Below are positions 54,585 to 64,000 of a DNA stretch of 64,000 bases, in pieces. Position 1 is the stretch's first letter, and the number at the start of each line of letters is the position of its first letter. The translations under genes and the position numbers were made by a program. The notes below the pieces were generated by a model. The model was not told where the DNA came from. It searched no databases and saw only the letters and a program-made list of their open reading frames with translations. The DNA is taken from assembly GCA_020809705.1 (NCBI GenBank), contig CP085826.1:1116001-1180000 (forward strand), written 5' to 3'. Source of the stretch: Calonectria ilicicola (Eukaryota > Ascomycota > Sordariomycetes > Hypocreales > Nectriaceae).

Positions 54585-55049
54585 TACAGTTTGTAGACAC
54601 GATTTCTTATTATAGCTAGCAGATAACCAAGTCCATAATTCTAATTTTGAGGCGCGTTATTATGTAAGGGCCAATTTTATCTCGCGGTTCGAATCATGTC
54701 AACCAGTATCAGGTACGCTATGTTTCATAGTTTGTCTAACATGGCTCAATGTTATTCGACATGATATATTTGGCACGGCACAACCCTCACCCGACGGAAT
54801 TCCGACTCCAGACAATCACAATCACAATCACAGTCATTCGACAATTATGGGCCCTGGTTTTAGCTGGAATTGCATTAGCTTGATGCGGCAGATCCTTCCA
54901 TTGTTGAGACTAGGAACATGAGTGGGGCGTCACTGCGTCAGCTAGACCAGGAACCATTTCCCGTCTTCGACCATCATTTTTCGCCCCTTTCCTTCTTTCT
55001 CTTTGGCGATATCATTCTGTAGCGGTTTCATTCGCTGGTGCATCAAAAA
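54585..55049. other. intergenic region, tandem genes
   Basis: It includes a short CAATCA microsatellite (54813-54831) and the promoter of the paraoxonase-like gene. No gene seen. Confidence 0.5.
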
Positions 55050-56428
55050 ATGGCGGCAACTCTTTTCAAGATAGGCCTCTCGGTCGTTGCTCTGCTTGCC
55101 GTCCTATTCCAAGTCTTTCTTAAAGACGCGGTGTGGCTGGGTTTTGGCATTGGCAAAACCATTCAGCCGATCTCCGACTTTCCCTACACCTGTCGCTCAA
55201 TCTTTGACCCAAGATTGGAAGCATGTGAGGATATGTGGTTTTCTGAATCGACAAGACAACTTTTTCTGGCATGCTCGGACCCCATTGCGCGAGGCAAGTG
55301 GATGCCCAAGTAAGTTACTTCACCCGACGCGACTTCGACGCTATAGAGTCCCATTGCACCGCTCTTTGGCTAACTTGCAAAGTGTTGGAGACTTCAACTA
55401 CTCCGCCCGCTCCACAAAGGACGCATTCGTTGTGCTTGACATTGACAAGCCAACTGAAAATGGGTTCACAATGCGCACTCTCGCGACCCCGGGATTTACC
55501 GGAGCCGGAGGGGATGGCTTACTTCAACTGGTCGGGTTTACGGCCATTGACAATCCCGAACGCCGTACCATTGTGATATTGGCAATCAATCAGCGACCTT
55601 CGATAAACGCCGAAACTGGGGACTTTCTTGATCATTCTGCCATTGGTGGGAACACCACCATTGAGTTGTTCCAAATGGAGGCTGGAGCAAGCGAAATGAA
55701 GCATGTTTCCACTTGGGCCGACAAGCGCATCGCAACTCCAAACCGAATTGCTGCAATTAACCGTGATGCTTTCTATTTCACTAACGACCACGGTTTGAAC
55801 AAAGTTGGATGGGTATGAAGTGCCCGAATATTATCAAAGATCATCCACTAACAGTACACAGAGACATCTCGTTGCACCTTTCCGTGGAGAGGGAGACGTT
55901 ACTTTCTGTGAAAAGGAAACTGGCTGTAAAACGGTTGCCGATGGACTCCACTTCCCCAACGGTCTCGTTCGCGGCCAAGATGGACTAATTTACGTGCCAA
56001 ACTCCATGACGGGAATGGTCAACGTATTCCGAATCCTTGCAAATAATGAATTGGAACAGGTTGATGAGTTTTTTTCTGGCTACGCTCTCGACAACATGTC
56101 GGTCGATAAGAACGGCGACATTTACATTGCCGCATTCCCCAAGGGCGTTGCCATCTACAATGTGTTTCAAGATCCGTACAACAACCGTGCTTCTGCTGCT
56201 GTGCTGCGCCTACGCAAGACCGACGAGGGCTATGTCGTCGAAAAAGTCATTGAAGATGCAGTTGGAGAAAAGCTACCGGCGGCGACTACAGTGATTCATG
56301 ACGCCAAGACCGGACGATTATTTTTGAGCAGTAAGCAGCTCCGTCTCATTTCCGTTCATTATAGTGTGTACTAATAAATCCTAGGCGTCATCTCGCCCTT
56401 CATTGCAGTCTGCGACCCCAAGAATTAA
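55050..56428 (+). CDS. paraoxonase/arylesterase-like protein (beta-propeller lactonase)
   Basis: Four exons, 55050-55309, 55383-55812, 55862-56330 and 56385-56428, encode 400 aa. An N-terminal hydrophobic segment (FKIGLSVVALLAVLFQVFL) acts as signal anchor. The rest is a six-bladed propeller of the SMP-30/paraoxonase type: GDFNYSARSTKDAFVVLDI, NRIAAINRDAFYFTNDHGLN, FPNGLVRGQDGLIYVPNS and ALDNMSVDKNGDIYIAAFPKG; Asn and Asp in the latter two fit the calcium-binding sites. It likely hydrolyses lactones or aryl esters in the secretory pathway. All junctions keep the phase and restore family sequence; the short last exon ends VISPFIAVCDPKN. Confidence 0.88.
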
Positions 56429-56978
56429 AATTCTCACGTGGTAATAACTCCATTCCTAAGCCTCAGCCCGACTATTGGGTCAGGAAACGCATGTATTGGT
56501 TACAATCTCCAATCCAAATATAATATATCTATTAATTTCTTCACATAAATGTCGTAAATCGTCAAGATGATCTTGGAATTAATCTTGTAGCGCCCAATGT
56601 CAAAATCATAACTTTCCTATCTTGCTGGCGGTCGTGTCCCTCGCACTCATCCATCTACTGAGGGTGTTCTGTCTGTTCCCAGTTGATGACCCTAGTCAAA
56701 CTCGCCACTAGTAGACCATGCTCTTGTTTTACGAACTAAAACAGGCTGCAAGTCCTATATAGCTATTATTGCCAAGTAGTCGAGTTCAAGTTCTGGTTCT
56801 ATTAGATTTACTTTGAGTAAGGCTAACAAATCCACATTTATACGTTCCATTTTGTATTAATTAAGCTACAAGTAGATTCTAGGTTTGCATGAACAAGGGC
56901 GTAAATGCTTCCACAAATCCCATCGGATATCTACTATCCACCTTTATACGACTTCGTTATACACAATTCACATGCACG
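56429..56978. other. convergent 3' intergenic region
   Basis: It lies between the paraoxonase-like and the FAD oxidase genes. AT-rich, with no gene seen. Confidence 0.5.
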
Positions 56979-58958
56979 CTAATAAACCTTGCACAGACGT
57001 CCATCGTCACGCTGCTTCCACCCTTCATTTCCGACACACGGATGGCACCAAAAGACATTGTCGGGATCAACCTTCTTCTTGATCTGAGAAAGTCTCTTGT
57101 AGTTATCACCCCAGAATGTATGCTGCCAGTCCTCTTCAAATGGGAAGGCCTGCAAATTTTTATTAGCATAAATCAAGCACTTGACGCCATGATGAAACTC
57201 ACCTCGTTAATGTAGGCGCCTGTAGTAGGAGCCAGCTTGCGAATAGGGTCGAATTCTGTCTTCAAAGTCGAAATGGCTTGTTGACGAGAAGTCTCATTGA
57301 AGGGCAAAAATGGAGCGGAAGTGACTGCGATTTCATTAGTATGAAAAGGTTAAAATGGACAGATTCAAGTACTCACTCAAATGCGTATATGAGCTCCTCC
57401 AGCCAGGGTTAACGGCATCACTGCCGCCTCGTGGCTTCACATCACGAACTCCCTTTCCGGCGACAATAAATGCCAACAGTCCTCCAGTAATGTCAATAGC
57501 AGACTTGAGTGCAGTTGACAAGTCCTTTTGAACCGAAACCGCCTTCTTGTCCAAAAGACGCGAGACAATGTACATGGTCAGACCAGCCTCGTTCGTATCA
57601 TAGTGTTCCTCGTAATACTTGAGGAAGGTATCATAGTGCTTTGTGGTGAGATAAAACAGAACTTGGCCAGGCCAGCGCTGCTGGATGGTCCTGTTTAGTG
57701 GGGCGATGACCTCTTGGAGGTACTTCTCATCGTGGCCATCCTGCAGAATGAACTGGCCAATGAATCCGGCCACTTGCTTAGGAGCACCCTCGGATGGGAC
57801 AGGGTTTGGCAAACTCGCCGCAATAGCAGAGTAGCCCGAAATCCCGGCATCGCTGAGGTATGGGAACTCTGAAAGGATGTAGGCCATGAGGTCGGGGAAG
57901 CCCTTGAAGTCGACGCTGCTTCCAATCAACAAAGTTGTGTAAAGAATCTTTGGTGTGGGGTACGTCTTGAGGGTCAAGGATGTGATGACGCCAAAAGTAG
58001 AGCCGCCTCCCTGCCAATTGTTAGTCGCTGTGGTTTGATGGGGGCTTGGATACTTACGCCTCGCATGGCCCAGAACAGGTCGGCATTGTTCTTTTCATTA
58101 ACTGTGAGAATCTCTCCACTAGGAGTGACAAGTTCCATTTCCAGGACTTGATCAACAGCAAGACCGTACTTTGGGGAAAGGATAGAATGGCCGGCGCCGG
58201 TGATGTAACCGCCGAGACCGACAGTCTTACCGCCACCGCCGACCACGACTTGGCCAAGCTTGTCAGTGGCTTGGTAGGCGTCGTACATCTGGGTACCCGC
58301 ACCAACGGTAATGGCATTTCCGGGGATTGTAATGTCACAGTTGTGGAGCTTGAAGCTACCCTTGTGGTAGGTGAAGCTCTTGAAGTGATGGGTCCAGATG
58401 GACAGTGCTCCTGGGGCAATGGAACGGCCCAGGTAATCATGGCCCGTGTTCTTGACGATCAGGCGAACGTTGTACTTCTTGGCTGAAATTGCAGTTAGCA
58501 GCTTGTTCAATTGAAACAGGGGAGAATGAAGGCCAACCAAATTTAATAGCGAGGCTAATGTGCTCGGGAGTAGTTGCATTGACAACATATGCCGGGTACC
58601 CAGCAGCGCTGCAAGGGTATTTTTCGTCGGGAAGACAGGAAAAGTTGGAGTACTGATCCCACATGTTGGAGATGGGATCCTGGGTGTGGAACTCATAGCC
58701 GTACCAGCTGGCGTTGACTTTGTCACAGGCGGCGAGACTATACTCGGGCCAGCCCTTGTGGCACGCAGCCGCAGGAGGGTCTGGGTGCAAGAGTCGTCCC
58801 CCTAGGGCCTTGTTCAGGCCGTCCCATACATTTTTGGAGGGCCAATCCTTGGTGCCGGGATAGGCCTTGCACGAGGTGTCGGCAGCAGCAGCACTGACCA
58901 ATGGTTGTTGCTGCTGCAGGGAGAGGGCAATTAGGAGTGTGTTGGTGAGTAGACGCAT
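56979..58958 (-). CDS. secreted BBE-type FAD-linked oxidoreductase
   Basis: Five exons: 58538-58958, 58058-58482, 57377-58010, 57203-57324 and 56979-57149; introns 47-55 nt; 590 aa. The N-terminus is a signal peptide ([20 protein letters not shown]). The PCMH FAD-binding domain contains [39 protein letters not shown]; the His of GHDY is the usual covalent flavin attachment residue. [22 protein letters not shown] follows. The C-terminus is a BBE module: [28 protein letters not shown]. This class oxidises alcohols, sugars or alkaloid-type substrates with oxygen as acceptor, outside the cell; the substrate is unknown. In-frame ATG at 59030 would add 24 residues before the signal peptide. Confidence 0.9.
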
Positions 58959-60225
58959 GATGAAGACGGTGACGGAGACGAGGACAAGTCCAAGCACAGG
59001 TCGTCGTCTGCTACTGAGCGTGGAGGACAAGGATAGGGACGAGAGACGAGAGATGCATGATGATGGGCCATTGCGGATTATATATAGAAAGAGAGAGGGA
59101 GAGACAGGGAGAGACAGCGTTAAGCGGCAAGGGAAAGAAGAAGAAAAACTGGGCGTGATTCAGTGTTGGTTGGGCGGCCGAGACGGGATTGATGCTGCGA
59201 GCCTACTGTATCTACAGCTACAAAATGCAGGCTAAAGTGAGGTGTCACTGCTGGCATCCAGCCACGGGCCACTCGGGTCTCGTCGTATTTGTCGGACGGC
59301 GTCATAGAGGCATCCACTCAACTGCCGTGTCTTGGCTCGATGCAATGCAGATCTAGCTGGCTGTGTTGATCCTGGCCAACCAGCGGGTGTCAGCCGCACG
59401 AGGTGCAGCGCAACGGGCTGTCTCTGGTCTCTGGGGGGGCAAATACGGTGAATACGGCCGGCGGAGGGGGCAGACATGTCATGATGTCTCATGGCTAATG
59501 GCTAGGCAGGTAGCTGGGCGCAAGGCTGAATTGATTGATTGATTACCCCGATGGTCTGCGCAAGGAATGATGACGGGTGGGCTGGGCGGACAGGCGGGAC
59601 GAAATGTCTTGGAGCTTGGACAGTGGACAGTGAACAAGCATAAGGCCGACTCCACCGAGGGGCATCAGTGAGCAGCCAGCGTCAAGACATGCATCTTTAG
59701 CTGGAGGTTTTTGCAGAGAGGCGTGTTGATCTGGTGTGTCACCTGACTAATCTGCCCCCTCCTCAACCCCCATTGTTTCTTTGTTGTTTTTTCCTTCTAG
59801 ATGATGCCTCCTTCATTCATTCTCTCTGGAACAATGCCATAGACAACCCAATAACTCATTCAAAATTACCCCGTTGCATCCAAATCACTCAGCCAATCAA
59901 CACGCTCACCAACTGTCCATGCTAGCCCCAATCCAGACCCTCCCCCCCTTCTTCGCGCCATGATACCCGAATCCACCGTTTTCCCCGGCCTGGCTGCCCT
60001 AACCGCAATAGGAAACACATCGTGAAAACCCCTAAATTATCTCACTCAGCACCTTGAAGCCTCACGCGAACAGCTTCTCGCAGCAGTCGCCCTGGCCCGT
60101 AATCGTCGCAAGATGCGGCCCGTCATTCATTCCATGTCTTACTGATCACCATTCTTTACTGATCTTTGCAGTCACTCCTTCAATCGACCCATCGCACACA
60201 CGCACACGCCACACACACCACAGCC
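58959..60225. other. 1.3-kb divergent intergenic region
   Basis: Promoters of the FAD oxidase and the GPI-anchored protein. Purine-rich GAGAGA tract near 59088-59118, a TTGA triplet repeat near 59531, and a CA-rich leader (60193-60222). No gene supported. Confidence 0.45.
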
Positions 60226-61050
60226 ATGTGGCGCTTCATCGCCCCGCTCGCCTTTCTTTTCGCCTCGTCGGCCCACTCGGCGCCCTCACCCTCCTCGTCC
60301 TCATCGTCATCATCCGACGGCGGCACCGTCTGGGTAACCCCTCACGACTCTTACTCCAGCAGCGTCGGCGTTCCGGGCTGCAAGGTCGACGTGAACCGCA
60401 TCGCCTACTGGCCTGCGTCCGTCTCTTGCACAAATCTCTGCGTCGAGCTCTCCTACGACGACCGCTCCGTCTACCTGCTGCGCGTCGACCAGTCGCAGGG
60501 CGCCTACGATGTCAGCTACGATGCCTGGAACTACCTGTACACGGGCTACTCGGCCACCAAGAAGCCCACCAGCGGCGGCGCCGTCGAGATGACCTACAAG
60601 GCCGTCGACGCGTCCAAGTGCAAGGACCTGATCAAGACCGACGACGGTAAGCTGCCGCTCAGCGCCGCCAACAGCATGAACTTCCTCGTCAGCTGCCTCG
60701 ACGACTCTAGCAGCTGGGTCGGCAGCAACTACGTCCTGTACAACATCCTCGACTCCATCTGCACCCTGGGCTACAACGAGGAGTGCAATCTCGACTGGCC
60801 CGCCGCCAACCAGGCCTCGTGTCCGCACACGCTGGGCCTGCAGGTCGCCCTCAATGGCCAACCCGTCTACAACATCCAGTACCCGAGCGGAGACACAGTC
60901 CTGGCCACCAACGGCACTGTCGTGAGCTCAGCCCTCGCCAATACCACCGAAGCCGATGACAGCCTCGCGCCTACCAATCGCTCCGCCTCAAGTCTTATGC
61001 TATCAATGTTGGCTATCTGCGCCCTTGTCCTCGGCTCATCGTGGATCTAA
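60226..61050 (+). CDS. secreted GPI-anchored protein (expansin/double-psi barrel-like wall protein)
   Basis: A 274-aa intronless protein. Signal peptide MWRFIAPLAFLFASSAHSA, then a Ser-rich linker. A Cys-rich domain follows: GCKVDVNRIAYWPASVSCTNLCVELSYDDRSVYLLRVDQSQGAYDVSYDAWNYLYTGYSA, which looks like the double-psi beta-barrel seen in fungal expansin-like surface proteins, with later Cys at KCKDLI, VSCLDD, SICTLGYNEEC and SCPHTL. The C-terminus has N-glycosylation sites, a Ser/Thr-rich stretch and a terminal hydrophobic segment, a GPI signal. Strong C/G third-base bias explains the long antisense frames here. It should be attached to the plasma membrane or wall. Confidence 0.85.
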   Translation: MWRFIAPLAFLFASSAHSAPSPSSSSSSSSDGGTVWVTPHDSYSSSVGVPGCKVDVNRIAYWPASVSCTNLCVELSYDDRSVYLLRVDQSQGAYDVSYDAWNYLYTGYSATKKPTSGGAVEMTYKAVDASKCKDLIKTDDGKLPLSAANSMNFLVSCLDDSSSWVGSNYVLYNILDSICTLGYNEECNLDWPAANQASCPHTLGLQVALNGQPVYNIQYPSGDTVLATNGTVVSSALANTTEADDSLAPTNRSASSLMLSMLAICALVLGSSWI

Positions 61051-61639
61051 ACCCCACGTGCACGCGCACACGCAGCAACGCTGACCGATGTTATAAATTT
61101 TTTTTCTGACTTGGGTATATTTTGGGATTGGGGGGTTCACGCGCGCAATGGCTTCACGAGGACGGACACAAAAAAAAAACCACACAACAGAAAATCGCAC
61201 ATATTCACGGTGGCACCGGATAAAAACCACACACACAATAAAATCCCCGCGCGGATCTGGGTATTACGGGTTGGGCTTCACAGGAGTTGAGATGCTTGGG
61301 ACGGCACGTTTGCAGCAGTTGTTGATACCCTTTTTTTTCTTGCTTTTTTTTTCGCTTCTTGCTAAGTCTCTGGCGAGACTTTGGTCTATTTTCTGCTTCA
61401 TACATTCCTTGGACACGATACATTACTTACGCACATCTTTACAGTATTCAGTAGCCTAAAAATGACCTTGTACAAAAAGAAAGGCTAGAGGCATACATAT
61501 AATACTAAACTTAATTGATGAATTTTTTATTTTTACCAATTTTTTCAATGTTGCATTCCGCAGCCAGAACCTATCAAACTGAACTGCCCTGGTAAAAAAA
61601 CACAAACATGTGACACACATTAATTGATTTTCTTCATGT
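61051..61639. other. convergent 3' intergenic region
   Basis: T-rich tracts and no gene. Frames up to 103 codons overlap low-complexity sequence. Confidence 0.5.
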
Positions 61640-61913
61640 TCAAGCTTTTTTCATATTCAGGGCATCCTTGATCTTCTCCACCATTGACTCCTTCTTCGGC
61701 TTCTGCTCTGGCATGCCGGCAAGCTGTTCGCCCATGTCTGGCTGCGTCAAGGCATGGTCGCCGTGCAACTTTGGACATCTTTGTTAGAACGGCCTAATGC
61801 ATCGTGCACATAAATCAACAGATACAAACCTTTTGCTCCTCAATCTCGGCGTTGTGGATGAGGTCGTGGCTCTCAATGGCCGCCTCGTCAGAGATGCCTG
61901 TTGGGTGCGTCAT
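61640..61913 (-). CDS. small conserved fungal protein, 70 aa
   Basis: Two exons, 61830-61913 and 61640-61768, 61-nt intron in phase 0. The peptide starts MTHPTGISDEAAIESHDLIHNAEIEEQK and ends in PKKESMVEKIKDALNMKKA. It is highly charged, likely helical, with an amphipathic C-terminal helix. Its layout (HDLxHxAExEEQK, a HGDHA segment, KPKKExMVxKIKD) matches a small protein widespread in ascomycetes that I associate with stress or spore expression, without a proven role. The smaller 5' exon is too short to be seen in a plain ORF scan, but the splice is unambiguous. Confidence 0.8.
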
Positions 61914-63899
61914 GGTTGCCTTTGTGTTGTTGGTTCTAACGAAACCCTGAGAGATAGATATATTGCTTCTGTTTGGATGAATTGAATTTTTGTAGAAATG
62001 CTGTACCAAAAATAAAAAAGGACCCGAGAGGAATCACCGAACCAGGGCGGCCTTGATATATCAATCATCACAAGGGATATTGCGACGCTGGTCGTCATTA
62101 TGTCACAAGCCCGTCGAGGTGTGATGCTGCCCACACGTCATTCTCGACGATCTCCAAAGTTCAATTGGAGGCCACCAGCAACCATCGGGAGGTGGCCCCC
62201 TCCCATCACAGTGTAGGTGGCACCATCATCACGAGAGCGCCCTTCGCATCGCGTGTGCAGAGTACAGTCACGTTCGTACTGTCGCCAAGGGTGCATCGAC
62301 AAAGCCAAATGTGCTGGCCGAGGTTGCATGCCTCGACAGTGCCCCCTAGCGGCCTGAATCATTCCCCCGAGTCGCCAGTTCAAGCTTTTGCGCCGCGTCG
62401 TGGATGTCGACGTGACATCGGTGATACTTTGGCTTCGTCATCGGTCTTTGAATTACCCATTGGTGCTGGAAGCTGGTCTAGACCAAGCCCGTATTATGTC
62501 AGGTTTTGGTTCCAGCGTTCTCAATTCGCTGCGGAGGTCAGCACCCACTTTTAGTTCCAACCCAACTCAGGCTTTTTGTGTAGGCTTCAAACCAAACCCG
62601 AAGCCATTCTACATTGGGATGTGATGTCCCTCGTCGGATTTAATTGGAAAATGCTCACACGACGCACGCAGCTCACTCCCGATGATGGGAAAACAGGTGA
62701 TGATGGGGTTTGAATTTTTGACCATGGTGGTATCGACTTACCCTGGAGTGTCTTCTTTTTTTGGGACTTGAAAAAATACGGCCTGCCGAACTCCGCGACA
62801 CGGACCCTATTACGGTCGGGATAGACGGCAACAAAGATACGGTGCTTTGATTCGCTAGCGTCTCGATGTACAGCTAGTTGAACTAACCGACCCCGGATTC
62901 AGATATTGCTGTGCCGTGTATACACTCTCTCGGCGCAATTACAATCAATGGATTTACGGGCATCCTGTCATCCAATTGGGTTAATCAATTAATTAAATTC
63001 GTATTCCTCCCATCAGATTTATTCCGATTATCACCATTTATGGGGAGCCGAGACGGCGATCGGCCAGAATGATGTCATTGAAGTCTTGTAGAACCCTTCA
63101 CGATTCTCCTTCCATTGCAACGTAATTTGGGGCCAAGGATGCATGCATGTTTCACCTCATACCCTCAGCTGAAATCACGTGAAGGCCCTCAGCTGTTGGT
63201 AAGTCAAGGTTTAATGTCAATGTCTCAACGAAACGACGACAACTGGCTGCAACGTGCCAAGCTGCATCCGAGTTGCCGAGCCAAGCAACACGCATACGCC
63301 GAATGGTTGAACAACAAGCATGCGGTTAGCGCAACACTGTATTGGCCGGCCAAACCAATGACTTGGAGATTGGTTTGGAAAAGTTGAACTCTTTTTTTCC
63401 CTTTCTTTCCTTCTTTGCCCCCTTTCCATATCTTTTTTTTTTCTTTCTCACTCCATCTTTCGATTTCTATCGGAATTATTGCTGTCGCCAAGGTCGGCCA
63501 AGCCAATCCTTCACGCTGCCAAGCGCAAGGCCGTGCCCGTAAAGCGTGCCGAATAGCCGCCCGCTGGTCCACCAGACACATTAGGGCTGATACAGCCTCG
63601 CCCAATTTGTTATTCTTGGCCAAGTGGAGATGCTTACGTGTGGAATTTGAGGCGAATGTGCATTCTCCTTCCCCCAGGCTGCTCTAAAACGCCCGGGCTC
63701 CGTCTTTCTCTGGACGAACATGCCTTGCTTGCTCGGCAGTGTGTCGCTCCATCCCCCATCGCAAGAGAGCTTCACGCCGGACGTCCTGGGCCAAACCCAC
63801 TTCACCACGACGGGGGGGTTTTCATTGGCGCGCTGCTGATTGGACCAGGCCCCGCCTCTAGACCGAATCGCCAGATCCTAGCTCCGGGCCATCATCGGC
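61914..63899. other. 2-kb intergenic region
   Basis: It holds the promoters of the 70-aa protein and of the right-edge gene, diverging. A strong polypyrimidine tract lies at about 63386-63460. Frames of up to 132 codons are not supported. Confidence 0.45.
63386..63460 (+). promoter_or_regulatory. polypyrimidine tract upstream of right-edge gene
   Basis: A ~75-nt stretch of almost pure C/T about 450 nt before the ATG at 63900. CT-rich boxes are common in promoters of highly expressed fungal genes; inferred only. Confidence 0.35.
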
Positions 63900-64000
63900 A
63901 TGGGTGCCTCACCGTACCTGCAGGTTGATCGAACGACGTACAATGACAAGTATGCCGTCTTGTACGATTTCTCAGAGGCTGGTGAGTGGAATTGAGGCGG
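63900..64000 (+). CDS. 5' end of an unidentified gene (runs off the window)
   Basis: ATG at 63900 opens MGASPYLQVDRTTYNDKYAVLYDFSEA, and a consensus donor (GGTGAGT) at 63981-63987 ends the first exon in phase 1. The neat donor and the Kozak-compatible ATG support a real gene; the rest is outside the window. I do not recognise the protein from 27 residues. Confidence 0.5.

Noticed and set aside
60310..60861. 183-codon antisense frame over the GPI-anchored protein
   Set aside because: Shadow caused by strong C/G third positions of the real gene; the Val/Ala/Gly-rich peptide has no features.
1..64000. CRISPR arrays or intact transposons
   Set aside because: No regularly spaced repeats, transposase, reverse transcriptase or clear terminal inverted repeats were seen.

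Overview
The window is nuclear DNA of a filamentous ascomycete (Pezizomycotina). The evidence is short spliceosomal introns (43-147 nt, GT..AG, usually with a CTAAC/CTAAT branch site), a tRNA-Tyr with a 13-nt intron, and typical Pezizomycotina families: HET-ankyrin, NACHT-WD40, DUF7708, DUF7025-type AAA+ ATPase, GPI-anchored yapsin-like protease and large F-box proteins. I cannot fix genus or order; a Sordariomycete is the best guess. I checked every multi-exon model below for splice sites and reading phase by hand.

Layout. 0-15 kb holds mostly metabolic genes: the 3' part of a DUF1254/DUF1214 protein, an alpha/beta hydrolase, tRNA-Tyr, a flavin monooxygenase, an allantoate-permease-type MFS transporter, a large F-box protein, a decayed Zn2Cys6 regulator, a quinone-oxidoreductase-like MDR and a small secreted phospholipase-A2-like protein. 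15-37 kb mixes nonself-recognition genes (a 1189-aa HET-ankyrin protein and a 1354-aa NLR with NACHT and WD40 repeats) with a GPI aspartic protease, a thioredoxin-reductase-like flavoprotein without its redox cysteines, an F-box protein, a zeta-class GST, a hemerythrin-like protein and an MCT-type MFS transporter. 37-45 kb is gene-poor and carries a Rieske-oxygenase homologue that lacks the Rieske cluster region, plus a Q/N-rich protein. 45.7-54.6 kb is a second accessory block: an orphan basic protein, a kinase-like gene broken by one stop codon, a DUF7708 protein and, divergent from it, an AAA+ ATPase whose N-terminus resembles part of the SomA/Flo8 regulator. 55-64 kb is more conventional: a paraoxonase-like esterase, a secreted BBE-type FAD oxidase, a GPI-anchored wall protein, a small conserved 70-aa protein and the first exon of a gene leaving the window.

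No biosynthetic cluster with a core synthase is present, and no intact transposon or CRISPR array was seen. The most unusual items are the Rieske-less oxygenase (38649-39882), the SomA-like/AAA+ chimera (51095-54584), the Zn2Cys6 pseudogene whose three stops all fit CpA-to-TpA change (11400-12480), and the kinase-like gene with a single in-frame TAA. Product names rest on motif recognition and memory of families; no database search was run.
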